Assembly: GCA_026874595.1 (NCBI GenBank) | Contig: CM049310.1 | Span: 89,227,556-89,291,555, forward strand | Reading direction: 5' to 3' | DNA from: Sipunculus nudus | Taxonomy: Eukaryota; Annelida; Sipuncula; Golfingiida; Sipunculidae | DNA length: 64,000 nucleotides | In this document: positions 25,333 to 39,200 of the stretch, piece after piece | Position numbering within the stretch: position 1 is the first letter of the stretch | Layout of the letters: every line of letters begins with the position of its first letter | Position numbers and translations under genes: made by a program | The notes under the pieces: model-generated | Told to the model about the DNA's origin: nothing | Database searches by the model: none | The model's input: only the letters and a program-made list of their open reading frames with translations

Positions 25333-27255
25333 ATGTCTGAAGAGCACCGTGATATGTCACATGTCAGTGGTAAGCATTCTTTTTTTATGTTATTGCGTAT
25401 GGGAAGTAACGTTAATAGCAAGTTATGGAAGTTCTACAAACTGGGCTTTGGAAATAAAGTTCGCCGTCAAAGTATGACAAAGAAAAAAGAGGCCTGAAAA
25501 TACTAGTGGTCTTATATACATTACCCAGGCACCATAAGCGGTCGCGGTTTACTCTTAATTATATATTTTTATAATATTTTATAATTAAAGGACAGTCTTT
25601 AAATCTATTAAACTTGTAAGGGATTCTATTTTTGAAAATCAGATGCAGATGAACATGTTAAGTTTGTATGTGCATAACGCATGTTGATTATTTATTAGTG
25701 TGCTACCAAAAAATAACTCAATGATACACGTTATAACATGAATTCAAAGGTTTTACCATTAAATTGCCTTTTCACACTAACAAGTAACAAGAAAAGTACA
25801 AATGGTATTTAGCTCATTAATTTTATTTAATCTTCCTAATGAAGCAACTGAATTTTTTCATTTTCATGAAATAATTTAATTTTTACATAATGCTGGGTTC
25901 CTTTGACATAAGTTTGCTTGCTTCCTATATAGTGAGTAATTGAGCAATCTTTTTTTATATTTAAACATTCTTTTGTTGCATGAATACATTTTACCCAGAA
26001 ATTTGAACAATTTTATTTAGTTTAACAGAACTGATCGAAGTATGGTTCAAACCCTGCTTTTTCTCTGTTATTATTTTTTAAAATGATATAAATGTCGAGG
26101 TCTTCTTGTTTTTCCGTGAAGCCCAGTCATTTTGTTTGCTTAATTTATCATACGGGCGAGTGTTTATTTTCTGCAAATTTCGATTCCTGAATAATTGAAC
26201 ATCTATAATTGTGATGACTGAAAAATAAGGCAATATACGCTTATAATAATAATAATAATAATAATAATATGCGGTACTATGAATGTTTTTAATACATAAA
26301 CATATATATATATATACATATTTATTTTCAGTTCTAAAGGTCCCCATTACACATAACGAAACTACCCTTGTTGTATACATATAAAGTAGAACTTTTGAAA
26401 AGGACAAGATGAAAGATACAACCGAAAACGCGAATGGACATGTTGAATAAAGCTGAAGTTTATTTGAGCAGTTAAGAATTTAAAGTTTTAGACCAGTTAC
26501 ATAAAGGGCATTGAACACCACCGGGCCGGGTTGGCATGATGTCAACAACACTTGACATGGTTTCTGAAAACTTGAATCAAAGCTACTGTCTTTGAACAAT
26601 TTCTTTCAAATTTCAGATGAGTAAATCATAAAAATTAAATGATCAGTGCTTACAGGAAAAAATGTGCCAAGGTCAAAGTTAGGCAAAATTTTAGGTATTG
26701 ATATTATATTTTGCTAATAACTTGAAACAAAAATTAAAAATTCTGATCTTATTTCTGGCATACGATTAAGTTCAAATAAAATAAACTTAAATCCTTGAAC
26801 AAAGTCTGTAGGTTTACAGTTTCCTTCTTCATTGAGAATATATTTCCTGATGTTTTGACAAAGTACATAGTTCAGATCCATAACTTCTAATAAAAATATG
26901 CAGTATTGCATAATTGCTTGCAGGTACACAGGAAATATATAGAGGACTATGCCATATATAAACAAAACATTTGTTGTTTTAAAAAGGAATCTCTTGGTGT
27001 AACAGCAGGCTTTTACTGGTATACGGAGGTTTTCCTTAATTTTCTATGGGAGTCGCAGTAACTCAGTTTTGGGTTTGGTGGGAGAACTTAAGGACATCTA
27101 ACTGTATGTTGATTTTTTTATTCGTAGGTCCAACTATTTCAAACAGTTTCCCTGTTAACTTACGGCCGGCCATACGGATGGCGGACAAGATAGCTCAGAT
27201 GACCGATAGGCAGCTGATCGAGTTACAAATATCATGTCTGCAGGATCAAACCTGA
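25333..27255 (+). CDS. Possible two-exon gene for a 54-aa protein, unknown function
   Basis: Exon 1 (25333-25369, MSEEHRDMSHVS) ends at a strong donor, GTG/GTAAGC. Exon 2 (27128-27255) follows a TTCGTAG acceptor, joins in phase 1 and reads PTISNSFPVNLRPAIRMADK then IAQMTDRQLIELQ to a TGA. A TATA-like TATATAAAA lies about 45 bp before the ATG, near 25287. No family is recognised; the C-terminal half could form a short helix. It is supported only by a good start, splice sites and phase, so it may be chance or part of a longer transcript. Confidence 0.3.
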
Positions 27256-28278
27256 TGAAATGTAGAAATGTAGATCTACTGATATCAGCGACAGCATTTT
27301 CATGATTGGTGTTTTAGAAAAGTTAATCATTATAAGATTGAGTGAAATTCCGGGAGGACGGGGAGTAATTGATGCCACCAGGAGGGGGCCCTCTGACAAC
27401 GCCCCTGCTCAGTCGGTACGCTGACTGTATACCTGACAAAGGAACGTTGCATGGTTTGTTTTCCATTTCCAGGTGACATATCCAGAGGGAGGACTTGGTT
27501 TCTTCTTTAGGAAGCATTTTGATAAGAACGGATGATTTCCTTAATTTTTTTATAATAATAATGATAATAATAATATACAACATACTTCCGTATTCCACTC
27601 ACGCATCAAGCCACTCAAAAGAAACAAATGTAAAAGTAAACAAAAAAATTTTATTCAAAGAGCTTGATAAGAACACTATTCATGTACATTCTTGATCAAT
27701 CATCCAAATTAAAGCTGGTTATATACGACAACGTTCTCAAACTTGTTTTCGTAACAAATTTATTCCCTCACGACTTCACGTGAACTATTCTCCAATCAAG
27801 CCATTTATATTATCACTGATATTAACACCTATTTGCACACATGATGAATACAATAATGGTCTTTCTGGTCAATAAAGGTTAACAGTGAGTCTGCAAGTCT
27901 AAACATAATTTTTGACAAATTGTAGATGGCGCGACTAGTCTCAAAAATCAAGTATTACCCAAATATCAAAGCAATAAATGCTTTAGTTATATAGAAATTT
28001 GAACGTTTTAATGGATCTTTACTAGAAATTTGAACTTTTAAATGGATTTGTACTAGGAATATAACAGTTTCAGTGATATTATAAAATAGCTAAGCCACAT
28101 TTTCAAAAGAGTTTGGCGTTGCTATGTTTATTCAAATTTTGCATGCAGAAAGACACATACATGTTAGTAAGGTATATTATTTTAATTCTATGATCCTAAA
28201 GTAAAGTTTTGTTGAAAAGCCCTGAACATTTGGCTCAAGGGTATGTATTAGCTGTGTTACCTGCAAAAAACAGATTGT

Positions 28279-28480
28279 ATCAAACCTAACTTAAGATTTG
28301 AAAACATATATCACCAACCTAACTTCAGACTTGAAAACATATTTCACCAACCTAACTCAAGACTTGATAACATATATCACCAACCTCACTTAAGACTTGA
28401 AAACATATTTCACAATCCTAACTTAAAGACTTGAAAACACATTTCACCAACCGAACTTAAGACTTGAAAACATATTATTA
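28279..28480. repeat. 33-bp minisatellite, about six copies
   Basis: Repeated unit CTAACTTAAGACTTGAAAAC then ATATTTCACCAAC, with substitutions between copies. Confidence 0.9.
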
Positions 28481-29116
28481 CGTGCTAATTACAATTAAAG
28501 AAATTAAGGAATGAAAACAACATTCTTTACTCTGTCAAAGTTTATCAGCAAGTTAAATTAATTATTTAATTTAAAATTAGATTTGATCAATATGGCAACA
28601 ATAAGCCTTATAAATAGGCCTTTCCACATACGCAAATATTTGTCCGTGCAGGACCCGCGGGGGTTGCCGCATGCAGAGAGACCTATTCCGTATGTGCGGG
28701 TCCCAGCACGCGGTAAATGCATGCACTTATAATCATAATTTCTTATATTTATAATTTCTTAAAGTTTAGTGTAATTTTTCAATCAGTCTAATCTTTTATA
28801 AATCCAACACTGCTGAAGTGTTGGGCATGCGGGACCCGATAATACACGTTGGACTTTACCCGCGCAGGGGCCCACATATAAAAATCTAACTTGCTTTTTA
28901 AAAGCCATATGTGGCCTTGACCTTTGGTATTTACATATGGTTTTCCTCATTCCATCTACAATATGCATGTATTCTCCTTCCCTTCCTCCTACGAATCACT
29001 GGGAATAGTGAGATGGCATGGTCATAACAGATCCTCCTCATCCATATTTATATTTTCATACCCTAGTAATGTACTATCACTATATACTAACATATGTAAC
29101 ACGTATTCAGGCTGGA

Positions 29117-31595
29117 GTCACATTCCAGCAAACAATTGGTTTAATTACTTCAGAGATTTACTTAATGAAAATAAAAATGAAGTTAAAGAAGATTTTCACA
29201 TTTTAGCTGACACATACTTCAAAAATAATTTTAATAGTAATTGTGAGTGTGGATCACTCAACAATGAGATAACAGTATTTGAAATAAGACAGGCAATAAA
29301 TCAAATGCACAGTGGTAAATCCCCTGGACCAGATGGACTCCAAGTGGATATTATTAAATCACTTTTAGAAATTATTTTGCCTTTTTTACATACTTTGTTT
29401 AATAAGATTTTCAACAAGGGGTCATTTCCTGAAGAATGGAGTAAAGCAATAATATTTCCGTTACACAAGAAGGGTTCTCAGAATGAACCTTGTAATTATA
29501 GAGGGATATCCTTACTAAATGTTACTGGTAAAATATTTACTAAAGTTTTGAACAATAGACTTTCGCAGTTTGTTGAGGAAATGAGTATTTTATCTGAATC
29601 ACAAGCTGGTTACAGGAAAGGATATTCTACAATTGACCAGGCATTTATTTTGTATGCTTTAGTTAAAAAATACTTGGTTAAAAGAAAAGGTAGATTTTAC
29701 GGTTTATATATTGACTTTGCAAAAGCGTTTGATTGTGTACAACATAATTTATTGTGGCATGTTTTATTAAAACAAGGCATAAATGGTAAAATATTACGTG
29801 TTATAAAATCAATGTATTCAAAAATGCAGTCTTGTATATTAACTGAGAGTGGACTTACAGATTATTTTGCATGTTCGGTAGGTACCCGGCAAGGTTGTAT
29901 GATAAGTCCTTTATTATTTTCTTTATTTATTAATGAGTATTGTAATATGTTAGATGGAAGCGATTGTCAGGGGATATATGTAAATGGAAATCTCTCAAAT
30001 TTAATGACATTGTTATTTGCAGATGATATGGTTAATTGTGGAGATACTGTAGGTAGACTTCAGCAACAGATTGATCTCTTACAAAAGTTTTGTGAAAATT
30101 ATGGTTTCAAAATTAATACAGATAAAACTAAGATTATGGTTTTTAGGAAAGGTGGTCCCTTACGTAAAGTAGAAAAATGGTATTTAAAAGGTAAACAGTT
30201 AGAAGTGGTTCCATACTACAAATATCTTGGTATTATTTTCTCCACAAAATTGTCTTGGTTAAAAACACAACAACAGCAGGTTTTACAAGCAAACAAAGCT
30301 GTATGCATGATTAAAACATTCAGCAAAAAGTGTAAATATGTAAGTACAAAACATCTCTTTTATTTGTTTGATCAAATGGTAGTGCCAATATTAACATATG
30401 GATGTGAGTTGTGGGGTTTTAAAAAATCAGAAACTATAGAGAGAGTACAGTACAAATTCTGCAAACAAATTTTAAATGTAGGTCAGAATACTCCAAATGC
30501 AGCAGCATTAGGAGAATGTGGCAGATTTCCTTTGTTTGTAACTTGCTTATTGCGTTGTATTAAGTATTGGATTAAACTTTTGCATATGCCAGAACATATC
30601 AGAAACAGGTGTACAATATGTTGATGAATTTAGATAGCAGTGGTAAATCAAATTGGGTATCTGAAGTAAGAACATTGCTGTTCCAGTCTGGTTTTGGATA
30701 TGTTTGGATGGCACAGTACATTGGAGATGTGAATTATTTTATGAAAGAAGTTGAAATGAGAATAAAAGATATGGCCATTCAAAATTGGCATGGTGATATT
30801 GAATTGTGCAGTAAACTCTACTATTATGGTACTTTTAAATCTATGCTCACTCTAGAAAAATATGTCAATTGTATCCCAAATAAACAACACCGTACAGCAC
30901 TTGCTAAACTTCGATGTTCAAATCATGAATTAGCTATAGAAATGGGCCGCCATAAAAACATTTCTCGTGAAGAAAGGATCTGTAAATATTGTTTATGCTA
31001 TGGATTCAATATTGTTGAGGATGAAGCTCACTTTATGCAAGAGTGTAAATTATATCACGATTTGAGGTTAAAATATATTAGACAAGACTTGCATTATCCA
31101 AGTGAACAAAATTTTATAAAATTATTTAATTTAGATAATCCATTTGAAATATCAAAAGTTGCTGCATATGTGTTTAATTCGTTTTTGAGGAGACGGAAAA
31201 TGATAGATGGTTGAATTATGTATTTTAAACAGTACTCACTTTGACAGCACAATAGATTCATTGTGTACTAAGGTGTGCAATAATGTTACATGTGTTTATG
31301 GCACGATTGATTAGTCATTTTAAGACTGTTACTTAACATTATATTGTTGTAATTTTTTAATTGACTGTTTATTGAAATGTAATTATGTTTATCCTCACAG
31401 ATGATGGCAAAACAGATTTATATGTATGTAGGTATGCAGTTCTTTTACTTGTGTTAATGGCAGTGTTTACTAGAAAATATAAGACTGCTACCTTCCATTG
31501 GATTTATGTACTTTTTAAATTGAATATTTATTGAAATGTTTGGAACTTTGGGCCTGAGGCCTTTTTCCTGAATAAAGTTCTGTTCTGTTCTGTTC
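29117..31595 (+). mobile_element. 5'-truncated LINE with 13-bp target-site duplication; reverse transcriptase nearly intact
   Basis: The perfect direct repeat TATTCAGGCTGGA flanks the copy at 29104-29116 and 31596-31608. The left end is cut inside ORF2, so ORF1 and the endonuclease are missing. One frame is open from the truncation point to 30624: SGKSPGPDGLQVDI, CNYRGISLLNVTGKIFTKVL, YIDFAKAFDCVQHNLLW, GTRQGCMISPLLFSLFINEY, LFADDMVNCGD and PILTYGCELWGFKK. A single frameshift near 30600-30612 leads to the C-terminal part ending at 31214 with the finger ICKYC...EDEAHFMQEC. The 3' end has the hairpin GGCCTGAGGCC (31551-31561), AATAAA and short TTCTG repeats. It is related to the 19909-24870 LINE but is clearly another family member. 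One disruption in about 700 codons suggests a fairly young insertion. Confidence 0.93.
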
Positions 31596-31608
31596 TATTC
31601 AGGCTGGA

Positions 31609-32138
31609 AATTTCAGCTTTGGAAAAAAGGTTTTTTAAGTGAGCATATCAAAATGAAGAGTTTTGCTGATCAATAAGGCTCTCTCACCATTTGTTATTTT
31701 TAACATTTTAAGTAACTTATACAAAATGGCCACACAATAAATTTCTTCTTATAACTATAGTGCATGCTGAAGCGAATGAGTTATGGGAATTTTACATTTG
31801 ATGATGGGAGGTGACAGGTTTTCCCTCTTAGACATTTGCTGAAAAACAAAACAGAATACAAAATAAAACCACTACACTATCAGTAGCAAGTGATTCATGT
31901 GAGATAAGACACTGAAACATGTTACAAAAATGATAAAAATAAAAATGATACAAGCAATTGTAGTTGTTTTGAAAGTTCAGGTCAGGTGTAATTTTTATTA
32001 GACATTCAAAACAAAATAAAGCATTCAAGGAGATATCTATGACATTCAGCATGCACAAGGTAGAGTGAGTTAATACACGTTGGAGTCTATAAGTATGCCT
32101 TGTGTCCATACAGGACGTAATAAAATATCAGTCCTGTT
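31609..32138. other. Spacer between LINE and TIR element
   Basis: Nothing recognised. Confidence 0.5.
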
Positions 32139-32347
32139 CAGGGGCGGGTCCAAGATTTAGGAAAAGGAGGGGTCAAACCCAGGAGGACTAATGACGAAGC
32201 CTAAAAAATGTCCAAAGGTCGAGAAAAAAGGGGGAGGGGGTCCAGGCTGAAGAATTGGTCTGAAACACTTAAAAAAATCTTGCGGCTGCAGAAAAAAAAG
32301 GGGGGGGGATCCGGACCCTCTAGACCCTCCCCCTGGATCCGCTACTG
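32139..32347. mobile_element. Small G-run TIR element (about 209 bp)
   Basis: It starts CAGGGGCGGGTCCAAGATTT and ends with the inverted CTGGATCCGCTACTG, with internal runs of G. The left half (GGAGGGGTC, then CCAGGAGGACTAATGAC) matches the element at 50798-51094. No convincing target-site duplication was seen. It has no coding capacity. Confidence 0.65.
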
Positions 32348-32924
32348 CAGTTGGTGGCGCCACAGGCCTCGGTATTTACTCAGGCCCATAATTTCTGGCT
32401 GTTGTGGTATGTCGACTTAGGTAGCAGCATGATTGATGTAGCAGTAGCCGGACCACACTGGCAACTCTCAGGAGGAGATTACTTGTCCATGCGAGAATGG
32501 AACCTCTGAAAATAAAGTACCAAAACAACAGTATCTATTCTTATGATATAAGTGTATTTCTACAACTGTATCTTATATAAGACTATTCAAGAAAAATAAC
32601 TCTTACATATTTTTACACATAATCAATCATAAAGGATGCCGGTAAGCAGCCCCTTGGCAAACCATTAAAAAAGTTCAACACTAGATCTAAGTTTTAAACT
32701 ACACATGATAAAATAAACCTGACGACCGATAATGAATAAAGGGACCCTCTCGGGTATAATCTGGCCTCTTTTTTCTCCGTTTCATGCGGTGAATAAAAAA
32801 ACTATGGTCCCCAAAATTTATATAGCCCAAAGACATAAGGTGGACAAAAGTATCCACCATATCAGATTTAATGAACAGCATTTTAATTGTGTCAAATCTG
32901 GCCTCACAACTGTAACGGTATTTA

Positions 32925-34080
32925 TTTGGAGCCCCGTCTGGCTGAAACATGCCCCCTCACAGGGCTTAAATATTTCGACCACTGGTCTACTAATATATAG
33001 CGAGATCTACTCACACACTGTACCAGCAGCTGTGGTTAGTATTTGGACGGTATTATTCTAAAGGCCCCGCACGGCCGAAACACGCCCTCTCACTAGGGTA
33101 AAATATTTACACCAGTGGCGGATCCAAGGGGTGGGGGGGCACAAGGGGCGATCGCCCCCCATATAATTTTTTCAGGCTCATGAAAATTGCAAATTGTATC
33201 AAGATTTTGTGGGAAAAGGTACTTTTTTACCTTGTCCTTATTAACTTCTTGACAGTGAAATATTACATCAAATATTCAGGATAATCAACACTGCATTAAA
33301 CACACAAGGAACAAACAATACCAGAAATAACAACTTGTCACATGAGTAAATGCCCAAGGAATAAAGTCTTATATCTCCGATACTGTGTCCACTTGAAGCT
33401 AGTCCTTGTACTGGCAGCGCTGGAAGATAAATTCCAGTACACCAGGGTCAGGACCATTCATATACCAGCAAGTCACGAGGTATTACAAGGTGACAAATGG
33501 TTAACTTTTAGAACTTTTCAGACAAACTGAAGTGATTAAGGCCTATATTCTAAAACTTTCTGCTTTGTATCCAAATAACCAGAAACAAAAACGTCTGGTT
33601 AAGTGCCCGAAAATGCTCAAATGTGATTACTTAATCATCATATCTTCAAAAGATTTCCTCACTGTGTGAGGGGATAACCCCTCCCACCCTCAATACAACA
33701 AACAGATGTGCCCGAATATGCTCAAATTTGACTTCTTAATCATCATATCTTCAAAAAATGTCCTCACCATTTGAGGGGGACACCCCCTCCCACACCCTCG
33801 TCCACCATGCAAGCTAGAATCTGAGCCGTTGCCCCCCCCCCCCCTAACAGTTTGCTCTGCATCCGCCACTGTACACTATTGGTCAACTAATCAGCAGATC
33901 AGGGTTGAGAGGTATATGCGCTACCACCGGGTAAGCTTTCATTAACAATATTGTTCTGTGCCCTGTTGAACTAAAAATTTAGTCTGTGTACTTTGCCCCG
34001 CACGGCCGACATATACCTTCTCACTGGGTTGAAATACGAACTACAATTGATCAATTAATGATAATGTAACAGCGAGATTT
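32925..34080. repeat. Three related repeat units, the middle one split by a TIR element
   Basis: Blocks of the type GCCCCGCACGGCCGAAACA, then CCCTCTCAC and GGGTTAAATATTT, occur at about 32930, 33064 and 33992. The 759-bp TIR element is inserted in the second unit. No gene is supported here. Confidence 0.65.
33113..33871. mobile_element. 759-bp non-autonomous TIR transposon with 5-bp target-site duplication
   Basis: The ends are CAGTGGCGGATCCAAGG (left) and the inverted GCATCCGCCACTG (right), each next to a G or C run. It is flanked by TACAC at 33108-33112 and 33872-33876. An internal duplication covers 33607-33700 and 33712-33800 (TCATCATATCTTCAAAA). There is no transposase. The TIR resembles hAT-type ends, but hAT elements usually make 8-bp duplications, so the superfamily is open. 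Confidence 0.8.
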
Positions 34081-36219
34081 CCCGCTCAATATAAGATCAG
34101 ATTAGATAATTACATGTGAACTTTAGCATACTTATACATGTAATAATACTACCAGATAATTCAACAACCTCACAGTAGTTTTAACACTAAGCAAAATTTG
34201 CATGTAATATACAACAGCTACCTGCCCTTATTAGGGTCGAATGGTAAGCAGTGTTGCCCAAGAATTTGTTAAATAAAAGTTGTTTATAACACATACACAA
34301 AAATAAAAAGTCGATAGGGGTAAGTAATTCATTAATTAGTTTGTTTCAATAATGATAAAATGTTTACGCAGTCTTAGCCTAACAAATTTAAATTTAACTG
34401 TTTAAATTATTACTGTACAATTATTGTTATTATATTATTGTTACAATATTGTTTATATTTTTATTATGATTATTTATTTATTTATTTTATAATGCACTGC
34501 TGCTCAAATATTAATATCATTAATAGGATTTCACTGAATTTTACCAATTAAACAAGTCAAGCGTCTAAATGAGCGATGCCAGTTTAACTTGTGTGTGTAT
34601 TACACACACTGGTCTAATTTATATTTGTTACTCCCAATACTTGAGAGAGTCCATTTTGTGCGGGTTGACTCTTAAGGATAGATGTATATATCATGCCAGA
34701 TACAAACTAAGCAGGTGGCGCCACTGTACTAAATACAACATTTTCTAAGTGAAGGATGGTACCCTGGCCATCCGAGAACTCACAAGGCAGAAAAACACCA
34801 GCGTGCAATATGCAAAACTTATAAGGCAGACATGCAGCCATTGCACACACCAAACTCACAAGGCAGAACATGAATATCAGGTCAAGCAGTGTACGCCTGA
34901 AACTTAATTGCATAAAATTTATAAGAATAATACCATTTATTGGAAAATTGTCTAATTTTGTAATGTGTTAAACAAAAGTGGTTTCTTAAGGTTTAATGAA
35001 CTAGGTCTGTAATGGTTTTATTTTAAAATAAAAGGTTATCATTCAGGTGTGATTAATAAGTAAAATTTGTGTAAGTGTAGATAACATGAATTTTGTTTGG
35101 GTGTGTATTAAATTTGGATGTAGTGAAGATTCAGACTGCGAAATTTCTGTATGGTTTGAAATGAACTTATTATTTAGGTCAAAAGTATAAATAAAATATG
35201 AAAAGAAATCGTCTGAAAATTACAAAACAATATTTGTCAAAATGATCGATCTAAATTACAAACTCCAACTATATTTTAGTTGTTGAATATTAAACAACAT
35301 AAATTATAATTAATTGTCAGTTCAGATTATCTATAGGAAACAACTAACACTCTAAAAGTATTAGTTTGTATCAATTGGACATACAAGGGAGACCAGCAGA
35401 TAGGTAGGTTTAAGAAGGAATTAATATTTTATATGAATGTTATTATAATTAGTGTAATTATTATTATATTTTATTTATTTATTTATTATTATTATTAAAA
35501 GCAAGATAAAAGCTGTTCAATATCTGTTAAATATACAAATATACAGGCTATATAAATGTTCTTATGACACTTTGACCAGGTGGCAGGTGTAATTCCTTGA
35601 AACAACGGTACATCTAGTGTTAGGTAATCTGTACTGGTTTGTTCGACTCTTGATCTGATAGTGCTCCAAAGCTATGTAGGCCTATCACTGACAAACAAGT
35701 GCGTCTTTGGTGGGTTCCTTGGTATTATGATCCAGCAGGTTGGAAATTTCCACACCCAGGGCTCAAAGGTGCAGCAGACACTGGGCTTGGGTGAACCCAG
35801 GGTACAAATAACATGACACCGCCCTGTCACTTACTCCCAAATCAAAATGGAACTCTGCAGATGTACTTCTTTAGATAAAAGATAGATAAAACAGCATAGA
35901 ACATAACTTGTCTTGTGACTCCTGTCCATTTACATGATATAAACGTGGTGCAAAAAGACAAGCTACTGGTAACTTAAGATGAATATAATTGAGATTTTCA
36001 CTCAAAATAGAAGCACAGACTGATGGCACACGGTTTCAAAAGTTAGACCTTAAAACATATAGTGTTTATATTTCATATCTGTGTGAGCAGATCATTATAT
36101 GTAATTACCAGTTCTAATAACGTTTGTATCATAAGAAAAATTGTGCCAATTAATAAAAAATAAGTTATATGATATATTTTATATGATTGTTTGATGTCTA
36201 CAAAATAATTTCAACTTAC
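34081..36219. other. Spacer beyond the 3' end of the kinesin/BEN locus
   Basis: AT-rich, with short ATT and TTTA runs. No exon is convincing. A 3'UTR of the minus-strand gene may lie here or further left; an acceptor-like TTTTCAG with 36 open codons occurs at about 32508 on the minus strand but is weak. Confidence 0.4.
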
Positions 36220-39200
36220 CGTTTTCCCGCAAGACCGGTGTTCCTTGCTAATAAAACCTTGGCCCTGTTAAAGCAAAAGTATAAACCTTTAATGAGACAA
36301 ATGCTATATTATCTTTGTATTGATTTATGCCTGTTATCATTTTTTACAAGCTATACACAAAAGCAGATTATACAATCAGAGCCTACAAACATTCGCCAGT
36401 AATGTGCACACAGAGCAAAACTTCAGTAACACCGGTTCTTCTGGCCAGGGGCAGAAAAGATGCAGTCCCTAATACCTATGGATTGGTGGCTTCTAGCCAG
36501 GACAAAGAACTGTCCAGAAATGCAATGGTATATGATCATCTGAATTTGAAATATCATATAGTGATCAAGGATACCTCATTTATTTGATGGTTTGTTCTAT
36601 GAATGTTACTGGAAGTTCCCACTACCATACCTTACTTGTGGAGATAGGATCAACACTTTAGCCAGAGAAGCCTAAATTATATTAATAAAGATTACCTTGA
36701 GGTGCTGAAACTTTTGAGCATACGCGTCTTCCATCATCGATGTTCATCTGTAAGAAATAAAAAAAGCCGTAAATATGCTTTTGACGAAAATTAAAGCGTG
36801 CTACCTGAAACCTTGGCTAATTTACCATTATTTACTGCTTTAAGAAGAAATCCAAATGTTTTCTCAAATGTAGATAAAATCGCGGATGATATTAAACCAG
36901 GTTTCTTTTTCAGGTACACTAAAACTTCCGGATTTCAATTTGATTACACTTTTTTCCAATCGGCGTTTATGAAAAAATGCCGAAGGGTGCCAAGCTAGCA
37001 CCCAGCGGATTTGAAAATTCAATCATAAAAAAAATTCTTTCTACAAAGTGCAATGTTAGGGTTGTTTTTTTCGGGTCAACTAAACCCAACTAAACAGGCC
37101 CGTGGACTGTGAGAGCCCTTTGAATTGATTTAATTCTCGTTTTCTTTACTATCGTTTCATTTCTCGATTCGATTCAATTCTGGATTCAACTATCAGACTT
37201 CAAAAAGCAAAAGCAATATTTTACCAAAATGGTCGTTAGTACATTTCATCAAATGAATGAAAAATGTGGCTCTGCCTCTCCTTGTCGCCACCATATATGT
37301 TTCTATGCGAGTGAAGTGGTCCACTAACGGATTTTAAATAAGATTTAGGGCACATATGTGATAACAAGCGTCGACATTGCAAACTGCTCCTTCAAATTTG
37401 AGAGCTCACAGAGGACTTTGGGATGGTATTTGCAAAAAAGGTTTCAATTCAATGCATCGATTCTTCGATGCATTGTTACACCAGTAGTTAAATAAATGCC
37501 AAATCATATAACATGATATTGTTTGTATCATTTACAGTACTGATATTACTGAACTTATTTCAGCAACTTTAATTCTGTTCGATTACAATTTTAAATAAAA
37601 ATTAACAATGATTTCATAACTTTATTTATTTGAACTATATTGTACAAAATATAAAAGTACATCGATTCTTCTGTACTCTTGATGAAAATCTTGCCATATG
37701 AGGGGGTTCTACATGCATATTTAGAATGTGCATTTGTTAGCCTCTGAGCAGTAAAGTGTTAAAGATTTTAGTTTTATTAAGATATGGTATTTCGGTTACA
37801 ACTGTTATGTACGATAGGTACTGACCACATTAGATATTTAATAATTGCTTCAATGCCATGTATTGGTCCAGGAGTCTCAAAGGAGTTTTCGGTACTCCCC
37901 TTTTTCGCAGATACATTTAAAGTGCATCCATGACTGCACATATTTTAGTAAACTTTGAAAACGTGAAGATAAATTAACATCTGTGCAAGGTACTTTGTTA
38001 TATTCATATAAACTTTCTCTCTTCTATTTTCAATAATTTTTTACATTTGAACCCTGCTTAATAGTTTGCATAAAAAATTCCTGAAACTAGGTTTGCTTAC
38101 TCAGCTTAAATTGCACAACCTGATGGCACCGCCTGTGTCTCTTCTCTCACATCATTTGTGATTTTGAAACTTTCAGTTTTTTTTCAGTTTCTCAACAATG
38201 ACAGGGATTTACCTGAAGCTTAGCATGCTTATATCACCTTTATTAATTATTTATTTAAATGTCTCCTTTTTACTGTCAAATAACAACTGCAGGTGATTCT
38301 CGTATAGGATCAGATGGTATGGAAACTTACGTGCTTATTGACCATGGAGAATCTTTTCGGTTCAACTGACAAAAGGCAAGACTTTTTGTTATAGAGTTTC
38401 ACGTTTCCTCAGATTTTAAAAACAAGCAACACCTGCATAACCAAAACTACTGGCATTCAGTTAAACACAAGGTGAAACTAGACGAGGGGAACTTATGCTG
38501 CCTTTCATTCTCCTACCATACCCAGAATAATAAGAGAGACATGATAAATTACACATTCAAAACCAGCAGGAGACATACAACTTCAGTAAATAAATTCAAT
38601 AGCAATTACTGTTTACATTCGGAGTCAAAATGTCAACTTGAACCCCCGAACGGTTAAACTTTCTATTGTGAAACGTACTGTACATTAATTTTTAGTTTTG
38701 ACGATTCCGATAAACATAAGCAAAGCGTCGTTAAAGCAGTTGTTAAAATTTGGTAAAGGTACTACAATAGCTGTGGAAGATATGGAGTGAAATGTAATTG
38801 TAATAAGAGTAAGAATTTCATTATTACCTTCTCGCCTGTGTGACGATGTTGGAAAACGCCTTCCTTAGCTGCTCCTTCTTCCACTCTTTCCACCTAGGTG
38901 GCGTGCAACTGAGAACAAATGCTGCAAACAGAAAATTGTCATGATTATTTAAACATTTAACCAGTTATTATTTAACTAATAATTTATTGTGAGGCATTGT
39001 ATATGTTTTGTACCTAAAATACAAGCTTTGTAACATTTATATGTAACTGTACCTGTAAAGGACTCGAAAAGTATTTCTCCTCTCAGTATTAGCTCTAAAC
39101 ATAGCTGGTTTTGTTAGCCACACAATATCCTTTAAGAAACTAATTCTTCCTGATGACGCTGTAATGTTGATATTTCACATACAAGATCAATGTCTTTAAT

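Noticed and set aside
32157-32420. Open frames rich in Gly/Pro on both strands
   Set aside because: They come from the G-run TIR element.
34707-34913. Minus-strand open frame of 68 codons
   Set aside because: It is a run of short repeated ACTCACAAGGCAGAA-type sequence with no supporting splice sites.
36798-36998. Plus-strand open frame of 66 codons
   Set aside because: No splice context, family similarity or neighbouring exons; likely chance.
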